From Mucilaginibacter aquaedulcis (GTDB taxonomy: Bacteria; Bacteroidota; Bacteroidia; Sphingobacteriales; Sphingobacteriaceae), in NCBI RefSeq assembly GCF_030409325.1, contig NZ_JAUFPR010000002.1:1984001-2048000 (forward strand): a DNA stretch of 64,000 nt, written 5' to 3'. This document shows, one piece after another, positions 41,213 to 50,396 of the stretch; position 1 is the stretch's first letter, and each line of letters begins with the position of its first letter. Both the position numbers and the translations under genes were made by a program. The notes below the pieces were generated by a model. The model saw only the letters and a list, made by a program, of their open reading frames with translations. It was not told where the DNA came from and ran no database searches.

Positions 41213-42064
41213 TTATTTTTTACCCGTTCCCAGCCATAATAACGTGTTCATGATCAGCTTATCCTGAACTTCGTTACCAAATGTTTGCGAAAGCTCCTTA
41301 TTGGTTCCGCCATCGTAGTCCATATCGTTATGGCCCATATTAAAATAAACCATACGGTAGTTTTTGTTAGTCCATACCACCGGGTAATAGCCGCTATGCC
41401 AGATCTCACTTTGTTTGGGGCCGGTACCCAGTGGAAAACTGGTTGAATCAATTGACAATAGTATTTTAATATTAGGGTTAGTACGCAGGTCATTCTCCCA
41501 GCGGTACCATTCATTTGGCGATGCCTTAAAAGTTACGGGCAAACCTTTGGTTACGGGGTGTTTAGCATCCTCAACCCTCAAAATTGCTGATGTAGGGTGC
41601 CAGGTATTACTTTTATACTGCCCCGAGCCCAAAAATTCATTATGATACCAATCCCAGTTTTGCGGATAAGCCGAAGGGGTAAGCGCAAAAGCCGAGAAGT
41701 GGAACCCCATCCACCCACCGCCTTTTTTCATGTATTGCTCAAACGCGGCTCTTTGAGCGGGTTCATCGGGTCGGGTATCTAAAAATATGACCACCTGGTA
41801 TTTGGATAGCAACTCCGGTGTCATATCATTCCAGTTTTTGGTAGAATCGTAAGTGAAATTATATTTTTTGCCCATGGCCGGGAACCACTTGTTGGCCTCG
41901 TGCATAAAGCTGATATGCGCCTTATCTTCACGGCCGGTATAAAAGGCTATCACCTTAAATTTAGGTTTGGTGTTTTGTGCTTTGCTCTGGTAAAAATTGA
42001 AACAGAGACTACAAACTACAATAAACAGCGCGACAATTTTTCGGGCACCTGTGCAAATGATCAT
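41213..42064 (-). CDS. Secreted ThuA-domain protein
   Basis: A 283-residue protein with a signal peptide (~1-30, ending QSKAQ) and a ThuA domain, a glutamine-amidotransferase-like fold. KVIAFYTGREDKAHISFMHEANKWFP (37-62), MKKGGGWMGFHFSAFAL (~130-146), WYHNEFLGSGQYKSNTWHPTSA and HSGYYPVVWTNKNYRMVYFNMGHNDMDY are all diagnostic. Enzymatic role is unknown; family members accompany sugar utilisation loci and are common in Bacteroidota and Planctomycetes. Here the rhamnose cluster is close by but on the other strand. Confidence 0.9.
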   Translation of the reverse strand: MIICTGARKIVALFIVVCSLCFNFYQSKAQNTKPKFKVIAFYTGREDKAHISFMHEANKWFPAMGKKYNFTYDSTKNWNDMTPELLSKYQVVIFLDTRPDEPAQRAAFEQYMKKGGGWMGFHFSAFALTPSAYPQNWDWYHNEFLGSGQYKSNTWHPTSAILRVEDAKHPVTKGLPVTFKASPNEWYRWENDLRTNPNIKILLSIDSTSFPLGTGPKQSEIWHSGYYPVVWTNKNYRMVYFNMGHNDMDYDGGTNKELSQTFGNEVQDKLIMNTLLWLGTGKK

Positions 42065-42138
42065 GGTTATGGTTATAAATATTGGTTAATGATTGAATTA
42101 TAAAACTAACTGAATTTTTATAAAATACACATAGCCAA

Positions 42139-45087
42139 TTATACCCATTGCAGCATTTCGGCCTTGAAACCTATTTTGTGCATTTCCCATACTTCAACAG
42201 CATATACATCAAACTCGGCAACTACCTTACCGGTAAGCCGGTAAAAGCCGCTGCCCTGAAAGGTATAGCGTTTTAATGATTCGGGCCAGTGTACGGTATC
42301 CAGCCAATCACCGTGAGGGTCAAGAAAAGTGCCGAAGTTCATGATCTCACGCTTTATAGTGCCCGATTCTTTAATGGTCACCAACTGGCCAAGCATAGTT
42401 ACTGTTTGCCCCAGTTTTGCAGGCAGATCCTTCACATAGGTAAGCCCCTGCTGGTCATCATCAACCATCGGGAAGGTATCGGTAAGTGCAAAACCCAGTA
42501 TCTCTATTTCATCAAAGGCATCCTGCAGAGGCCTTGCACTTAACTGTGGTAATTTAAAGTCTGTTGCAGGTTCGTTAAAAAGGGAGGTTATAGTAACCGG
42601 CTGTTCCTGCTGCTGTTTCTGAAAAAAATTGGCTCGCCATAACAGTTCCTGTTTGCCTACACCTGTAAAACGTAGCGCACCAATGCGGATCAGCACATTC
42701 AGCTGCTCCATACCGGGCTGGGTACGTTCCATAAAATCTTCCATACTCAGGTAAGGGCCGTTATGGAGGCGCTCGGTAATAATGCATTCCAGCAAACTGC
42801 TGGTTAGCCTTTCAATGTGTACCAGGCCCACATACACGTCAACGCCCATAATATTGGTGTAGGTATCGCTTTGATTTACGCAGGGGGCGTGCAGCCTGGC
42901 CCCTGCTTTTCTTAACTCATGAAAGTAAAACGGGGTACGGTAAAAACCACCAAAGTTATTGATAACGCCCACCATAAACTCCATGGGGAAATAGGTTTTA
43001 AGGTAAAGGCTTTGGTAACTCTCCACCGCGAAACTGGCCGAATGGGCCTTACTAAACGAATACCCGCTAAAGCTGGCTATCTGCCGCCAAACCTCCCTGC
43101 TGATATGGTACGGATAGCCTTTTTCGGCACAGTTGCTGAAAAACTTGTCCTCAATGCGTATCATCTCTTCGTTACCGCGATATTTGCCAGACATGGCCCT
43201 GCGTAATATATCGGCCTCGGCCATATCCAGCCCGCCAAAGTGGTGCGCTATCTTGATCACATCCTCCTGATACACCATAATGCCAAAGGTTTCTTTGAGC
43301 AGCTCCTCCATCTTGGGGTGCAGGTATTTCACCTCAAGGGGGTGATGATAGTTGTAGATATAAGCCTTCATCATACCCGATTGAGACACCCCGGGCCTGA
43401 TGATAGAACTGGCCGCTACCAGAGTTATGTATTCATCGCATTTGAGTTTCATGAGCAACTGGCGCATGGCAGGGCTTTCAATATAAAAGCAGCCAATGGT
43501 ATCGGCCCGGCGTATCTGGTCGGCTACTTTAGGGTCGGCCATAAAGTCTTCTACCTTTGATATATCTATATCAACACCCTTATTTTGTTTAACCAGTTGT
43601 ATGGTATCTTTAATATGTCCTAAACCTCGCTGGCTCAGGATATCCAACTTAACAAGACCAACCCTTTCGGCCCCAAACATATCTATCTGCGAGGTCGGGA
43701 ACCCCTTCGGTGGCAATTCCAGGGCGGTGTACTGGTGTATGGGCTCTTCTGATATCAGCATACCACCCGCGTGAATACTCAGATGGTTCGGAAAATCTTT
43801 CATTAAGGCAGCGTACTTTAATATCACCTTTTGTATGCTATCTTCCTCAAACGTAGCGTTACGGTTTTTAACCAGTGTATCAATTTCTTCTTTGGGCAAC
43901 CCCAATACCTTACCCAGTTCTCGAATAGCGGCCCGGCGCTGAAAAGTGCCATGCATACCTAAGAGGGCCACATGCTCATGACCATACTTTTCAAAAATAT
44001 AACTGATGATCTCGTTCCTGTCCTTATGGCTAAAGTCCATATCAAAATCGGGCGGCGAAGTGCGAAACTTATTCAGGAAACGCTCAAAATACAGATCCAG
44101 TTTAATAGGATCAACATCGGTTATTTTGAGGTTATAAGCGATGATCGAATTAGCACCGCTTCCCCGGCCAACATAGTAAAAACCTCTCTTGCGCGCAAAA
44201 TTCACTACATCCCACACAATCAAAAAGTAGGCATTAAAATTCAGGTCATTAACCACTTTTAATTCCTTTTGTACTCGTTCTTTGATCACGGGATCATCCG
44301 GGTATCGCTCACGCATGCCCTTTAAAGCCAGCTCTTCCAGTTTCAAACGATCTTCTTCTAACGAGGTGCCGCAAACCTGTTTGTTTTTATCAGATTTTGG
44401 ATCGATCACCATATCGGTACCACAAGCTTCCATTAATTGCCGGGTACGGTTAATGATCTCAGGAAATTCAACAAATTTAGCTTCGAGTGCTACTTCGGAT
44501 ACAAACATTTCATCGGGCGATGCCACATCATCCGGACTTAGTTTGGATAATAACGTATTCAGATCAATGGCCCTGAGCAACCGGTGCAGATTAAAATATT
44601 TTTTACTTTGAAAGGTAACCGACTGACGGATAACAAATTTTTGAGGATGCTGCTTAACTCCTGCACCAAATAAACGATTAATCTCGTTCGGCCTAACCCC
44701 TATCAGCTCATGATTTAACAGCGTTGCAGGTTTGTGCCTGCCGAGCGGATAAATAACAAAAACATTATTATCGATAACGGGTCTGTCCGGATAGGGTTTA
44801 TCTGCCATTTTATATTCAGAAATAAACCGGTTCATGTGTTTTATACCATCATCATTGCGGGCTATGAGCAGGTAACAAAACTTATTGTTGTTATGAATTT
44901 CGCAGCCTAAAATGGGCTTAATGTCAGCTTCCCTGCAAAAGTGAACAAAATCCCATGCATCGGGGTTTCCATTAATATTGGTAAGCGCAAGCGCGTTTAT
45001 GCCCATTTCTTTGGCTTGCGCTATCAGTTCTTTTGTTTTATACGTACCGTAGCGATAGCTGAACCAGGTTTTACAATTAACGTACAT
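42139..45087 (-). CDS. dnaE: DNA polymerase III alpha subunit, short form paired with DinB
   Basis: A 982-residue C-family polymerase, shorter than replicative DnaE (about 1160). Polymerase motif PPDFDMDF holds the catalytic Asp349 and Asp351; YYVGRGSGANSIIAY, HAGGMLIS and SGYSFSKAHSASFAVESYQS are also standard. The thumb, fingers, HhH region and an OB domain (~870-970) follow. The N-terminal PHP domain starts MYVNCKTWFSYRYGT; the usual HxHS metal site is missing (N-C-K-T), so PHP activity is probably lost. Its start overlaps the end of dinB by 11 bases. This is most likely a second, translesion-type DnaE acting with the Y-family polymerase; the housekeeping dnaE should lie elsewhere. Confidence 0.9.
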   Translation of the reverse strand: MYVNCKTWFSYRYGTYKTKELIAQAKEMGINALALTNINGNPDAWDFVHFCREADIKPILGCEIHNNNKFCYLLIARNDDGIKHMNRFISEYKMADKPYPDRPVIDNNVFVIYPLGRHKPATLLNHELIGVRPNEINRLFGAGVKQHPQKFVIRQSVTFQSKKYFNLHRLLRAIDLNTLLSKLSPDDVASPDEMFVSEVALEAKFVEFPEIINRTRQLMEACGTDMVIDPKSDKNKQVCGTSLEEDRLKLEELALKGMRERYPDDPVIKERVQKELKVVNDLNFNAYFLIVWDVVNFARKRGFYYVGRGSGANSIIAYNLKITDVDPIKLDLYFERFLNKFRTSPPDFDMDFSHKDRNEIISYIFEKYGHEHVALLGMHGTFQRRAAIRELGKVLGLPKEEIDTLVKNRNATFEEDSIQKVILKYAALMKDFPNHLSIHAGGMLISEEPIHQYTALELPPKGFPTSQIDMFGAERVGLVKLDILSQRGLGHIKDTIQLVKQNKGVDIDISKVEDFMADPKVADQIRRADTIGCFYIESPAMRQLLMKLKCDEYITLVAASSIIRPGVSQSGMMKAYIYNYHHPLEVKYLHPKMEELLKETFGIMVYQEDVIKIAHHFGGLDMAEADILRRAMSGKYRGNEEMIRIEDKFFSNCAEKGYPYHISREVWRQIASFSGYSFSKAHSASFAVESYQSLYLKTYFPMEFMVGVINNFGGFYRTPFYFHELRKAGARLHAPCVNQSDTYTNIMGVDVYVGLVHIERLTSSLLECIITERLHNGPYLSMEDFMERTQPGMEQLNVLIRIGALRFTGVGKQELLWRANFFQKQQQEQPVTITSLFNEPATDFKLPQLSARPLQDAFDEIEILGFALTDTFPMVDDDQQGLTYVKDLPAKLGQTVTMLGQLVTIKESGTIKREIMNFGTFLDPHGDWLDTVHWPESLKRYTFQGSGFYRLTGKVVAEFDVYAVEVWEMHKIGFKAEMLQWV

Positions 45088-46267
45088 AACGCTCCTTTTC
45101 TACCTCATTTAACTGCTGTGCTATGGAACGGTGCACCGCGTTTTCGCCAAACCTGCTCCTGATATGATCCATAGCCTGGTACAGGCGGATATTTTCAACC
45201 GTATCGCTGAACAGATCTATCTGGTACTGCCCCTGTACCAGGTGACTAAGCCGCACACCAAGTAGGCGCACCAGCTGGCGGCGGTCATATATTTTTTTAA
45301 AAAGCTCTTTGGCGGTTTTGAGCAGCATATCGTCTGACGAGGTGTAGCCTATAACCGTTTGCCTCACTTCGGTATTAAAATCGGCATAACGCAGTTTAAT
45401 GGTTACGCAGCCGCACAGTTTTTTTTGCTGACGGAGCTGAAAGCTTACCTTTTCGGTCATCCGTACCAATTCACGATGCAAAAACTGCACATCAATGGTA
45501 TCGTTCTCAAAGGTTTCTTCGGTTCCTATACTTTTTTGCTCGGAATAAGGTACTACAGGGCTTTCATCAATACCATGCGAGCGGCGGTGCATTTCAACAC
45601 CTTGCTTACCAAAGCGGCTCTGCATCATGGGCAGGGGAATCTCACTTAATATGCGGATGGTGCTTACCCCCATTTGCCGCAAAAGGGATGAGGTTTTTTC
45701 GCCAACGCCCGGCAGTTTCCTCACCACCAGTGGTGCCAGGTATTCGCGCTCCGTACCAAAATCAATTACCGCCTGCCCGTTTGGCTTGCTTTCATTGGTA
45801 GCCACTTTTGATAACAGTTTATTGGAAGCCAGAGCATATGATATAGGCAGGCCCGTTTGTTTAGTAATGCGTTGTTTTAATTCGCTCATGAACTGGCTGC
45901 AGCCAAAATACCTGTCCATACCGGTGAGATCGGCATAAAACTCATCAATACTGGCCTTTTCATACAGGGGCACCTGCTCGCGGATAATTTCAGTAACATC
46001 GCGCGAAAGCCGGCTGTAGCGATCGGGGTCGCCGCTTACAATTTCGGCGGCAGGACAAAGCCTGCGTGCTATTTTCATAGGCATGGCGCTATGCACGCCA
46101 AAAGCCCGGGTTTCATAACTGCAGGAGGCTACTATGCCTCTATCGCTGAGGCCGCCAACAATTACAGGCTTACCCACCAGCTTACTGTTATCCAGCCGGG
46201 CAACGCTCACAAAAAAGGTATCGAGATCAAGGTGCGATATAAAACGACGGACTGCTGGATTTGCCAT
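45077..46267 (-). CDS. dinB: Y-family DNA polymerase IV
   Basis: The protein (396 residues from this start) is a translesion polymerase. RRFISHLDLDTFFVSV (Asp14), SYETRAFGVHSAMP (51-64), ASIDEFYADLTG (Asp108, Glu109) show an intact catalytic site; LPGVGEKTSSLLRQMG is the HhH motif and the C-terminal little-finger domain is complete. This distinguishes it from catalytically dead ImuB. The C-terminus may contact the clamp through a motif such as QIDLFSD. The frame can begin at 46330 but MANPAVRRFI at 46267 is the natural start. Co-translation with the short DnaE suggests a two-polymerase damage-tolerance operon. Confidence 0.93.
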   Translation of the reverse strand: MANPAVRRFISHLDLDTFFVSVARLDNSKLVGKPVIVGGLSDRGIVASCSYETRAFGVHSAMPMKIARRLCPAAEIVSGDPDRYSRLSRDVTEIIREQVPLYEKASIDEFYADLTGMDRYFGCSQFMSELKQRITKQTGLPISYALASNKLLSKVATNESKPNGQAVIDFGTEREYLAPLVVRKLPGVGEKTSSLLRQMGVSTIRILSEIPLPMMQSRFGKQGVEMHRRSHGIDESPVVPYSEQKSIGTEETFENDTIDVQFLHRELVRMTEKVSFQLRQQKKLCGCVTIKLRYADFNTEVRQTVIGYTSSDDMLLKTAKELFKKIYDRRQLVRLLGVRLSHLVQGQYQIDLFSDTVENIRLYQAMDHIRSRFGENAVHRSIAQQLNEVEKERYVR

Positions 46268-46398
46268 ATGCTTGCTGTAATACGATGCTAAAATACTAAT
46301 ATTTTTAGCAAAACACATGCAAGCAATCATCTATTTTTACATTAAACTATTGTTAATGAGCTAAATAAAATATAAACAGTCCTTTACAGTAAAAAGCG

Positions 46399-46438
46399 AT
46401 AAAAAAAGAACAGCCGCTACATTGCTGTAAGCGGCTGT
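46399..46438 (-). terminator. Rho-independent terminator downstream of rpiA
   Basis: On the minus strand ACAGCCGCT pairs with AGCGGCTGT (46438-46410) around an 11-base loop and is followed by TCTTTTTTTAT. It lies 180 bases past the rpiA stop. Two more hairpins in the same gap are at 46477-46498 (ATCTCCTG/CAGGAGAT) and 46591-46612 (CCATACGTA/TACGTATGG, 5 bases from the stop). Nothing else is seen in 46268-46616. Confidence 0.65.
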
Positions 46439-46616
46439 CTCTAAGTTAATATCCCTAATATATAACTTATTATCTTATCTCCTGCCCCCACAGGAGATAT
46501 AGCACCTTTTTATATATCCAAAAATACAGGACGACATAAAAAAATCAATTAGGGGTACTACGGAATAACACTGCGGTATTTACGGCATTACCATACGTAG
46601 TTTTACGTATGGCCAA

Positions 46617-47315
46617 TTAATGTTTTGTACGCTCAGGTGTGATTATCTGTATACCGTTTTCACCGGCAATTACAGCACTGGTTGCCATTTGGTAGAACAG
46701 GGAATGCTCCACAATACCGGGAATCATTTTTACCTGCGTATTCAATTGCTGCCATTGGGGCAATGTGGTAAACTGAATATCGGCAAGGAGGTTACCGTTC
46801 TCTGATATAACGGCGCCATCTTTCTGATTGCTCATGCGGAGTTTAATAGCAGCATCCGGAAACGCGGACTGGATACGCTCAAGCACTATTTGCAAGGCTT
46901 GTGGCAGTATTTCTATCACCAATGGGTAAGTTGTGTTTAATTGGGGAACCAGCTTGGTTTCATCGCCCATTAAAATAAATTCACCGGCCATTGATGCCAG
47001 TATTTTTTCTGATGTGTGGATACCTCCGCCGCTTTTTAATGCACTGAGTTCCTGATCAAACTGATCGCAGCCATCAAAATAAATATCCAGGTGTTTTACA
47101 GCAGCCGATGATTTAACATTTAGCCCATGCTGCTGCAGGTAGGCGTTTGTTTTAAATGAGGATGATACTAAAACAACAGACTGCGCCAGATGCTGATCCT
47201 GCCTGATCATATCAACCAGGTGAAATACCGTTGTACCGGCCCCCAGGCCTATTGTTTGGTTTGCTTTAATAAATTTAAATGCAGCTTTTGCTGCTTCCAG
47301 TTTATAATCGGCCAT
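46617..47315 (-). CDS. rpiA: Ribose-5-phosphate isomerase A, divergent
   Basis: The protein (232 residues from this start) interconverts ribose-5-phosphate and ribulose-5-phosphate in the non-oxidative pentose phosphate pathway. Family motifs are recognisable but altered: TIGLGAGTT for TIGLGTGST, DIYFDGCDQFDQ for the DGADE motif, ALKSGGGIHTSEK for KGGGGAL..EK, and a final VAGENGIQII. The change DGADE to DGCDQ replaces a conserved acidic residue, so activity should not be assumed. MADYKLEAAKAAFKFI at 47315 is preferred to the upstream ATG at 47336. It follows the DUF302 gene by 71 bases on the same strand. Confidence 0.85.
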   Translation of the reverse strand: MADYKLEAAKAAFKFIKANQTIGLGAGTTVFHLVDMIRQDQHLAQSVVLVSSSFKTNAYLQQHGLNVKSSAAVKHLDIYFDGCDQFDQELSALKSGGGIHTSEKILASMAGEFILMGDETKLVPQLNTTYPLVIEILPQALQIVLERIQSAFPDAAIKLRMSNQKDGAVISENGNLLADIQFTTLPQWQQLNTQVKMIPGIVEHSLFYQMATSAVIAGENGIQIITPERTKH

Positions 47316-47386
47316 GTGTATGTATTTTTTGAGCAAGATAGCTTATATCTTCGCAATAAAACAAGCATTCACAGCTCGGGAATTTT

Positions 47387-47893
47387 TCAGGAGAATAATT
47401 TAGAGATGAGCTCGTCAATAGCTAACGGAGCTGTAACACCTGTTGATAAAGCATACCTGTTTTTGATATACGAGGCATCATTATAAGCAATGTGCACTAC
47501 CGCATGCTCATCCTGCCAGGCTATAACCTTTAAGGGCAGATCAAGCGCTGCCATGGGATTTTCGATCATTACCGGCCCGCCGGCTTTGGGATTGCCAAAC
47601 AGTAAATACTCCAGCGGGGCTATAGCCTGCCCTGCCTTTTGCAATTCTGCCTGCTGATCTATACGGGCATATATGGTTATATTGTGCTGCTCTAAAGCCG
47701 CCTGCAGGCGGTTAATAGTTTCCTTTACACTATATTGACTTTTACGAACGGTAACTCCGGTTGGGTTGCTCATGACCATATCTTTAAAGGGTAAAACAAC
47801 AAAAAAACAGGCGGCAACAGCTTGTTTTATAAAACTCCTCCTATCACTATCTGCTGGGGTTTTCAAGCTGCTGTCCTGCTTTTCATTCAACAT
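47387..47893 (-). CDS. DUF302 domain protein with Tat-like leader
   Basis: A 168-residue protein. SDRRSFIKQAVAACFFVVLPF (17-37) resembles a twin-arginine signal (S-R-R-x-F-[IL]-K) followed by a hydrophobic helix, so export or membrane anchoring is likely. The DUF302 domain follows: YSVKETINRLQAALEQHNITIYARIDQQAE, EYLLFGNPKAGGPVMIENP and AALDLPLKVIAWQDE are typical. Members are small ligand-binding-like folds of unknown role. It is 10 bases downstream of the CMD gene, third in an operon with DUF417. Confidence 0.88.
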   Translation of the reverse strand: MLNEKQDSSLKTPADSDRRSFIKQAVAACFFVVLPFKDMVMSNPTGVTVRKSQYSVKETINRLQAALEQHNITIYARIDQQAELQKAGQAIAPLEYLLFGNPKAGGPVMIENPMAALDLPLKVIAWQDEHAVVHIAYNDASYIKNRYALSTGVTAPLAIDELISKLFS

Positions 47894-47903
47894 ATAACAA
47901 TAA

Positions 47904-48443
47904 TTAATTCAGTGGTTCGGCTAATGGGAAATCAACAGGAATTTCTGTTAACGCGTAAACATAATTAGTAAATATCCTCACGGTAACTAAACCGATAAGC
48001 TCCATTATGGCAGCTTCATTATAACCGGCGGCATAAAAATCAGCTAAAGCTTTTTCATCTGCATGACCTTTATTGATGGTTACCGATGTAGCCAACTGCA
48101 GTATGGCATCAAGCTTGGTATCATTTATTTTACCCCTTCTTAAAGCCAGAGTATCCTCTTTTGTAAATCCATTTTTTATTGCTGCCAGTGTGTGGCCTGC
48201 CAAACAGTACTCACAACCATTTATTTCTGACACCACAAGTGCTATAGCTTCTCTTTCTTTCCCGGTAAATACGCCATGGCTAAGGGCGGTTTCAAAGTCA
48301 ACAAAACCTTTTAACGCGCTCCCTGAGTAACCAATAGTTGCATACAGGTTTGGAACTTTACCCATACGTTTTTGAAACTGATCAAATATAACTTGTGCTT
48401 CAGCACTTACCTGTTCTTTAGCAGGCACTTGTATTGTTTTCAT
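47904..48443 (-). CDS. Carboxymuconolactone decarboxylase-family (AhpD-like) protein
   Basis: A 179-residue all-helical protein. EINGCEYCLAGHT gives the redox CxxC (Cys77, Cys80) with His84 three residues on, the AhpD-type active site rather than true decarboxylase. Such proteins act as alkylhydroperoxidase-like thiol oxidoreductases. It is between DUF417 (29 bases upstream) and DUF302 (10 bases downstream), one transcription unit. The N-terminal VPAKEQVSAEAQVIFDQFQKRMGKVPNLYA is the normal subfamily start. Confidence 0.9.
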   Translation of the reverse strand: MKTIQVPAKEQVSAEAQVIFDQFQKRMGKVPNLYATIGYSGSALKGFVDFETALSHGVFTGKEREAIALVVSEINGCEYCLAGHTLAAIKNGFTKEDTLALRRGKINDTKLDAILQLATSVTINKGHADEKALADFYAAGYNEAAIMELIGLVTVRIFTNYVYALTEIPVDFPLAEPLN

Positions 48444-48472
48444 TGTATTATGATTATAAGGTTCTTTTTAAA

Positions 48473-49045
48473 TTATTTATTTTTTTGACGGCTTAAATAA
48501 ACACGTGCGGTATCGCTCATGGTTATGATGGCACCGCCAAGTATCACCAGATCTTTAATTACCAAACGACCACGGCCAGACAGGTATGGAAAACCCCAGT
48601 CGCTATCGGTTAAATGCGGTACCCAGCTTTCGGGCGTAGTGATCAGGAAGGATAGTGTACCCAACGTAACTACACCGATAAGCAAACTGGCTATCATACT
48701 GGGTATTGGTGCTACTTTATATAAAGCTACAAAAATTGCAAGTGTAACCAGGAAAACACCTAAGCCTTTGGAGAAACCGTAAGTATTATTTTCGGTATTC
48801 CATTGGTGGTTGGCGGCTATAAGCTCGCCTTCTTTATTCATGTGTTTTTTGTATTCTGGTGAAGGATGGGTATAAAAGAATGACATGAACGGACTGTTGG
48901 CCACAAAGGGCACAATGCCGTCGGCTTCGTAAGTGAAAAATTTAAGTGCGCCTATCCAAAAGAATACGACTACTATACCTAAACGGATAACCTTTTTGCC
49001 AAATTGGTCGAGGTTTGCAATGCTATTGATGATTGAATTTTTCAT
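48473..49045 (-). CDS. DUF417 (YkgB/RclC-like) inner membrane protein
   Basis: A 190-residue protein with four membrane helices. LDQFGKKVIRLGIVVVFFWIGALKFFTYEADGIVPFVANSPFMSFFY is the family signature. E. coli RclC (formerly YkgB) belongs here and helps resist reactive chlorine species as part of rclABC, controlled by the AraC-type RclR. Here too an AraC-type regulator lies just upstream (61 bases), and the downstream gene encodes a CxxC redox protein, so an oxidative-stress role is likely. A -7-like box at 49063-49070 suggests its own promoter. Confidence 0.9.
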   Translation of the reverse strand: MKNSIINSIANLDQFGKKVIRLGIVVVFFWIGALKFFTYEADGIVPFVANSPFMSFFYTHPSPEYKKHMNKEGELIAANHQWNTENNTYGFSKGLGVFLVTLAIFVALYKVAPIPSMIASLLIGVVTLGTLSFLITTPESWVPHLTDSDWGFPYLSGRGRLVIKDLVILGGAIITMSDTARVYLSRQKNK

Positions 49046-49062
49046 GATATAAATTTCTTACA

Positions 49063-49070
49063 CAAAGTTA
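49063..49070 (-). promoter_or_regulatory. Candidate -7 box for the DUF417 operon
   Basis: The minus strand reads TAACTTTG (TAnnTTTG), 17 bases before the DUF417 start, in the 61-base gap after the AraC gene. No good -33 element was seen. Confidence 0.4.
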
Positions 49071-49106
49071 TATCGGTATTCAATCCTGTACCATGGACAA
49101 TAAAGG

Positions 49107-49967
49107 CTATACCTTGGACAAATCTGCCACGATGGATATGCCTGTTTTATCGCGAAAGGTTTGTGGTGATACCTTGGTTACTTTCTTAAAGAACCGGCTA
49201 AAGTAAAACTCATCCTGAAACTTCAATGCATAGGCTATTTCCTTAATGCTTTGCCGGGTTAAATGGAGCCGCTTTTTAGCTTCGAGTATTAGCCGTTCCT
49301 GTATAAGCTGCGATGGCGTTTTTTTGAAGTAACGGGTACACCGCTTAGTGAAATTATTAGGCGACATGGCCAGCAACTGTGCATAATCATTGGGTTTGTG
49401 CAGGGTAAGGAAATGCTGATCTAAAAGCTGCCTGAATTGCTCCATCTGTTCGTCTTTTTCCTTAAGTCCTGTAGGCTCTTCAATCAGTTTTATTTTAACA
49501 CTGCTTGATTTGGCTAAAAAAAGCTGAAGATATGCGCGCAATACAATTTCTGACGGCGATGCCTGGTTAAACTCGTTATGTATATCACTCAAAAGGTGTG
49601 CGAATACCTCAGTATCAGTACAACTTAATTTAACACATGGCTGTATGTAAATATTATTGAACAACAAACCATTGCAGGCCACTTCGGCCCTGTGGTATTC
49701 AATACAATAAAAATCAGAATGAAACTGCAGCATGGTTATTGGTGTGGGTTCATGCTGCTCAATATATATAACCTGTAGTGGGGTTGAGAAAAGCATAACC
49801 GGGCCAACGTAATTAAACACACCAAAATCGGCATGGTAAGTTCCTTTTCCTTCGGGGATAAAAACGATGGTGTACTCATCAAACTGAACGGGGTTGCTCA
49901 ATTCTGCAGTGTCGGTATTTTTTAGTTTAAGTAGATATTCTCCGGCCCGTGAAAAAATTTCCCTCAT
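49107..49967 (-). CDS. AraC-family transcriptional regulator
   Basis: A 286-residue regulator: a cupin-like sensor half (~1-165, EYTIVFIPEGKGTYHADFG, ITMLQFHSDFYCIEYHRAEVACNG) and a C-terminal double helix-turn-helix (~185-280), with QSIKEIAYALKFQDEFYFSRFFKKVTKVSPQTFR as the signature. Three Cys lie near residues 80-110 (FYCIEY, ACNG, PCVKLSC), a pattern that could sense oxidants as RclR does, though this is a guess. It lies directly upstream of, and in line with, the DUF417-CMD-DUF302 genes and is the natural candidate to control them. Confidence 0.9.
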   Translation of the reverse strand: MREIFSRAGEYLLKLKNTDTAELSNPVQFDEYTIVFIPEGKGTYHADFGVFNYVGPVMLFSTPLQVIYIEQHEPTPITMLQFHSDFYCIEYHRAEVACNGLLFNNIYIQPCVKLSCTDTEVFAHLLSDIHNEFNQASPSEIVLRAYLQLFLAKSSSVKIKLIEEPTGLKEKDEQMEQFRQLLDQHFLTLHKPNDYAQLLAMSPNNFTKRCTRYFKKTPSQLIQERLILEAKKRLHLTRQSIKEIAYALKFQDEFYFSRFFKKVTKVSPQTFRDKTGISIVADLSKV

Positions 49968-50072
49968 TGGTTATTGCTGTGTTGGATACGTGAACACACC
50001 AAAAATAATGATTATAAGGGGTTAAAAAAGCTTACACGAAATAACAATGGTAATTATTAAATAATATAATAA

Positions 50073-50396
50073 TTAACTAACCATTGCGCGGTTTAAACCG
50101 GTAATACCTGTAGCCATAAATAAGCGGTTAATAAAGGCAGTAATCTTATCAAGCAGGGTTAAATTTTTTATTGATGGAGTAATTAAGGTATCATCCGGCT
50201 TTTGAAGGTCGGGAGGCTCATTAACGGCTTGCATTTCTTCTAAAATACTTTCGCGGATGGCAGGGTCGCGATTTACAATTTCATCAAGTTCGGTGAGTTC
50301 GTTAAAGGTTGCCTTTCCGCTTTTTTGGCGCTTGATCAGTATATCGAAACGGTCTTGTGTAAACGTGCGCCGCTCTAATTGTTTATGGTGTTTCAT
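50073..50396 (-). CDS. Hypothetical small protein
   Basis: I do not recognise this ~107-residue protein. From MKHHKQLERRTFTQDRFDIL it has an acidic/basic helical N-terminus (LIKRQKSGKATFNELTELDEIVNRDPAIRESIL) that resembles the first segment of many Bacteroidota anti-sigma-like or FecR-neighbour proteins, and a weakly amphipathic C-terminus (LLDKITAFINRLFMATGI). The longer frame to 50441 adds a hydrophobic leader but overlaps the likely upstream region; 50396 is preferred. It stands alone between the AraC gene and a divergent hydrolase. Confidence 0.6.
   Translation of the reverse strand: MKHHKQLERRTFTQDRFDILIKRQKSGKATFNELTELDEIVNRDPAIRESILEEMQAVNEPPDLQKPDDTLITPSIKNLTLLDKITAFINRLFMATGITGLNRAMVS

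Noticed and set aside
45077..46267. ImuB call for the Y-family polymerase
   Set aside because: The catalytic Asp14, Asp108 and Glu109 are intact, whereas ImuB lacks them; DinB is the better name.
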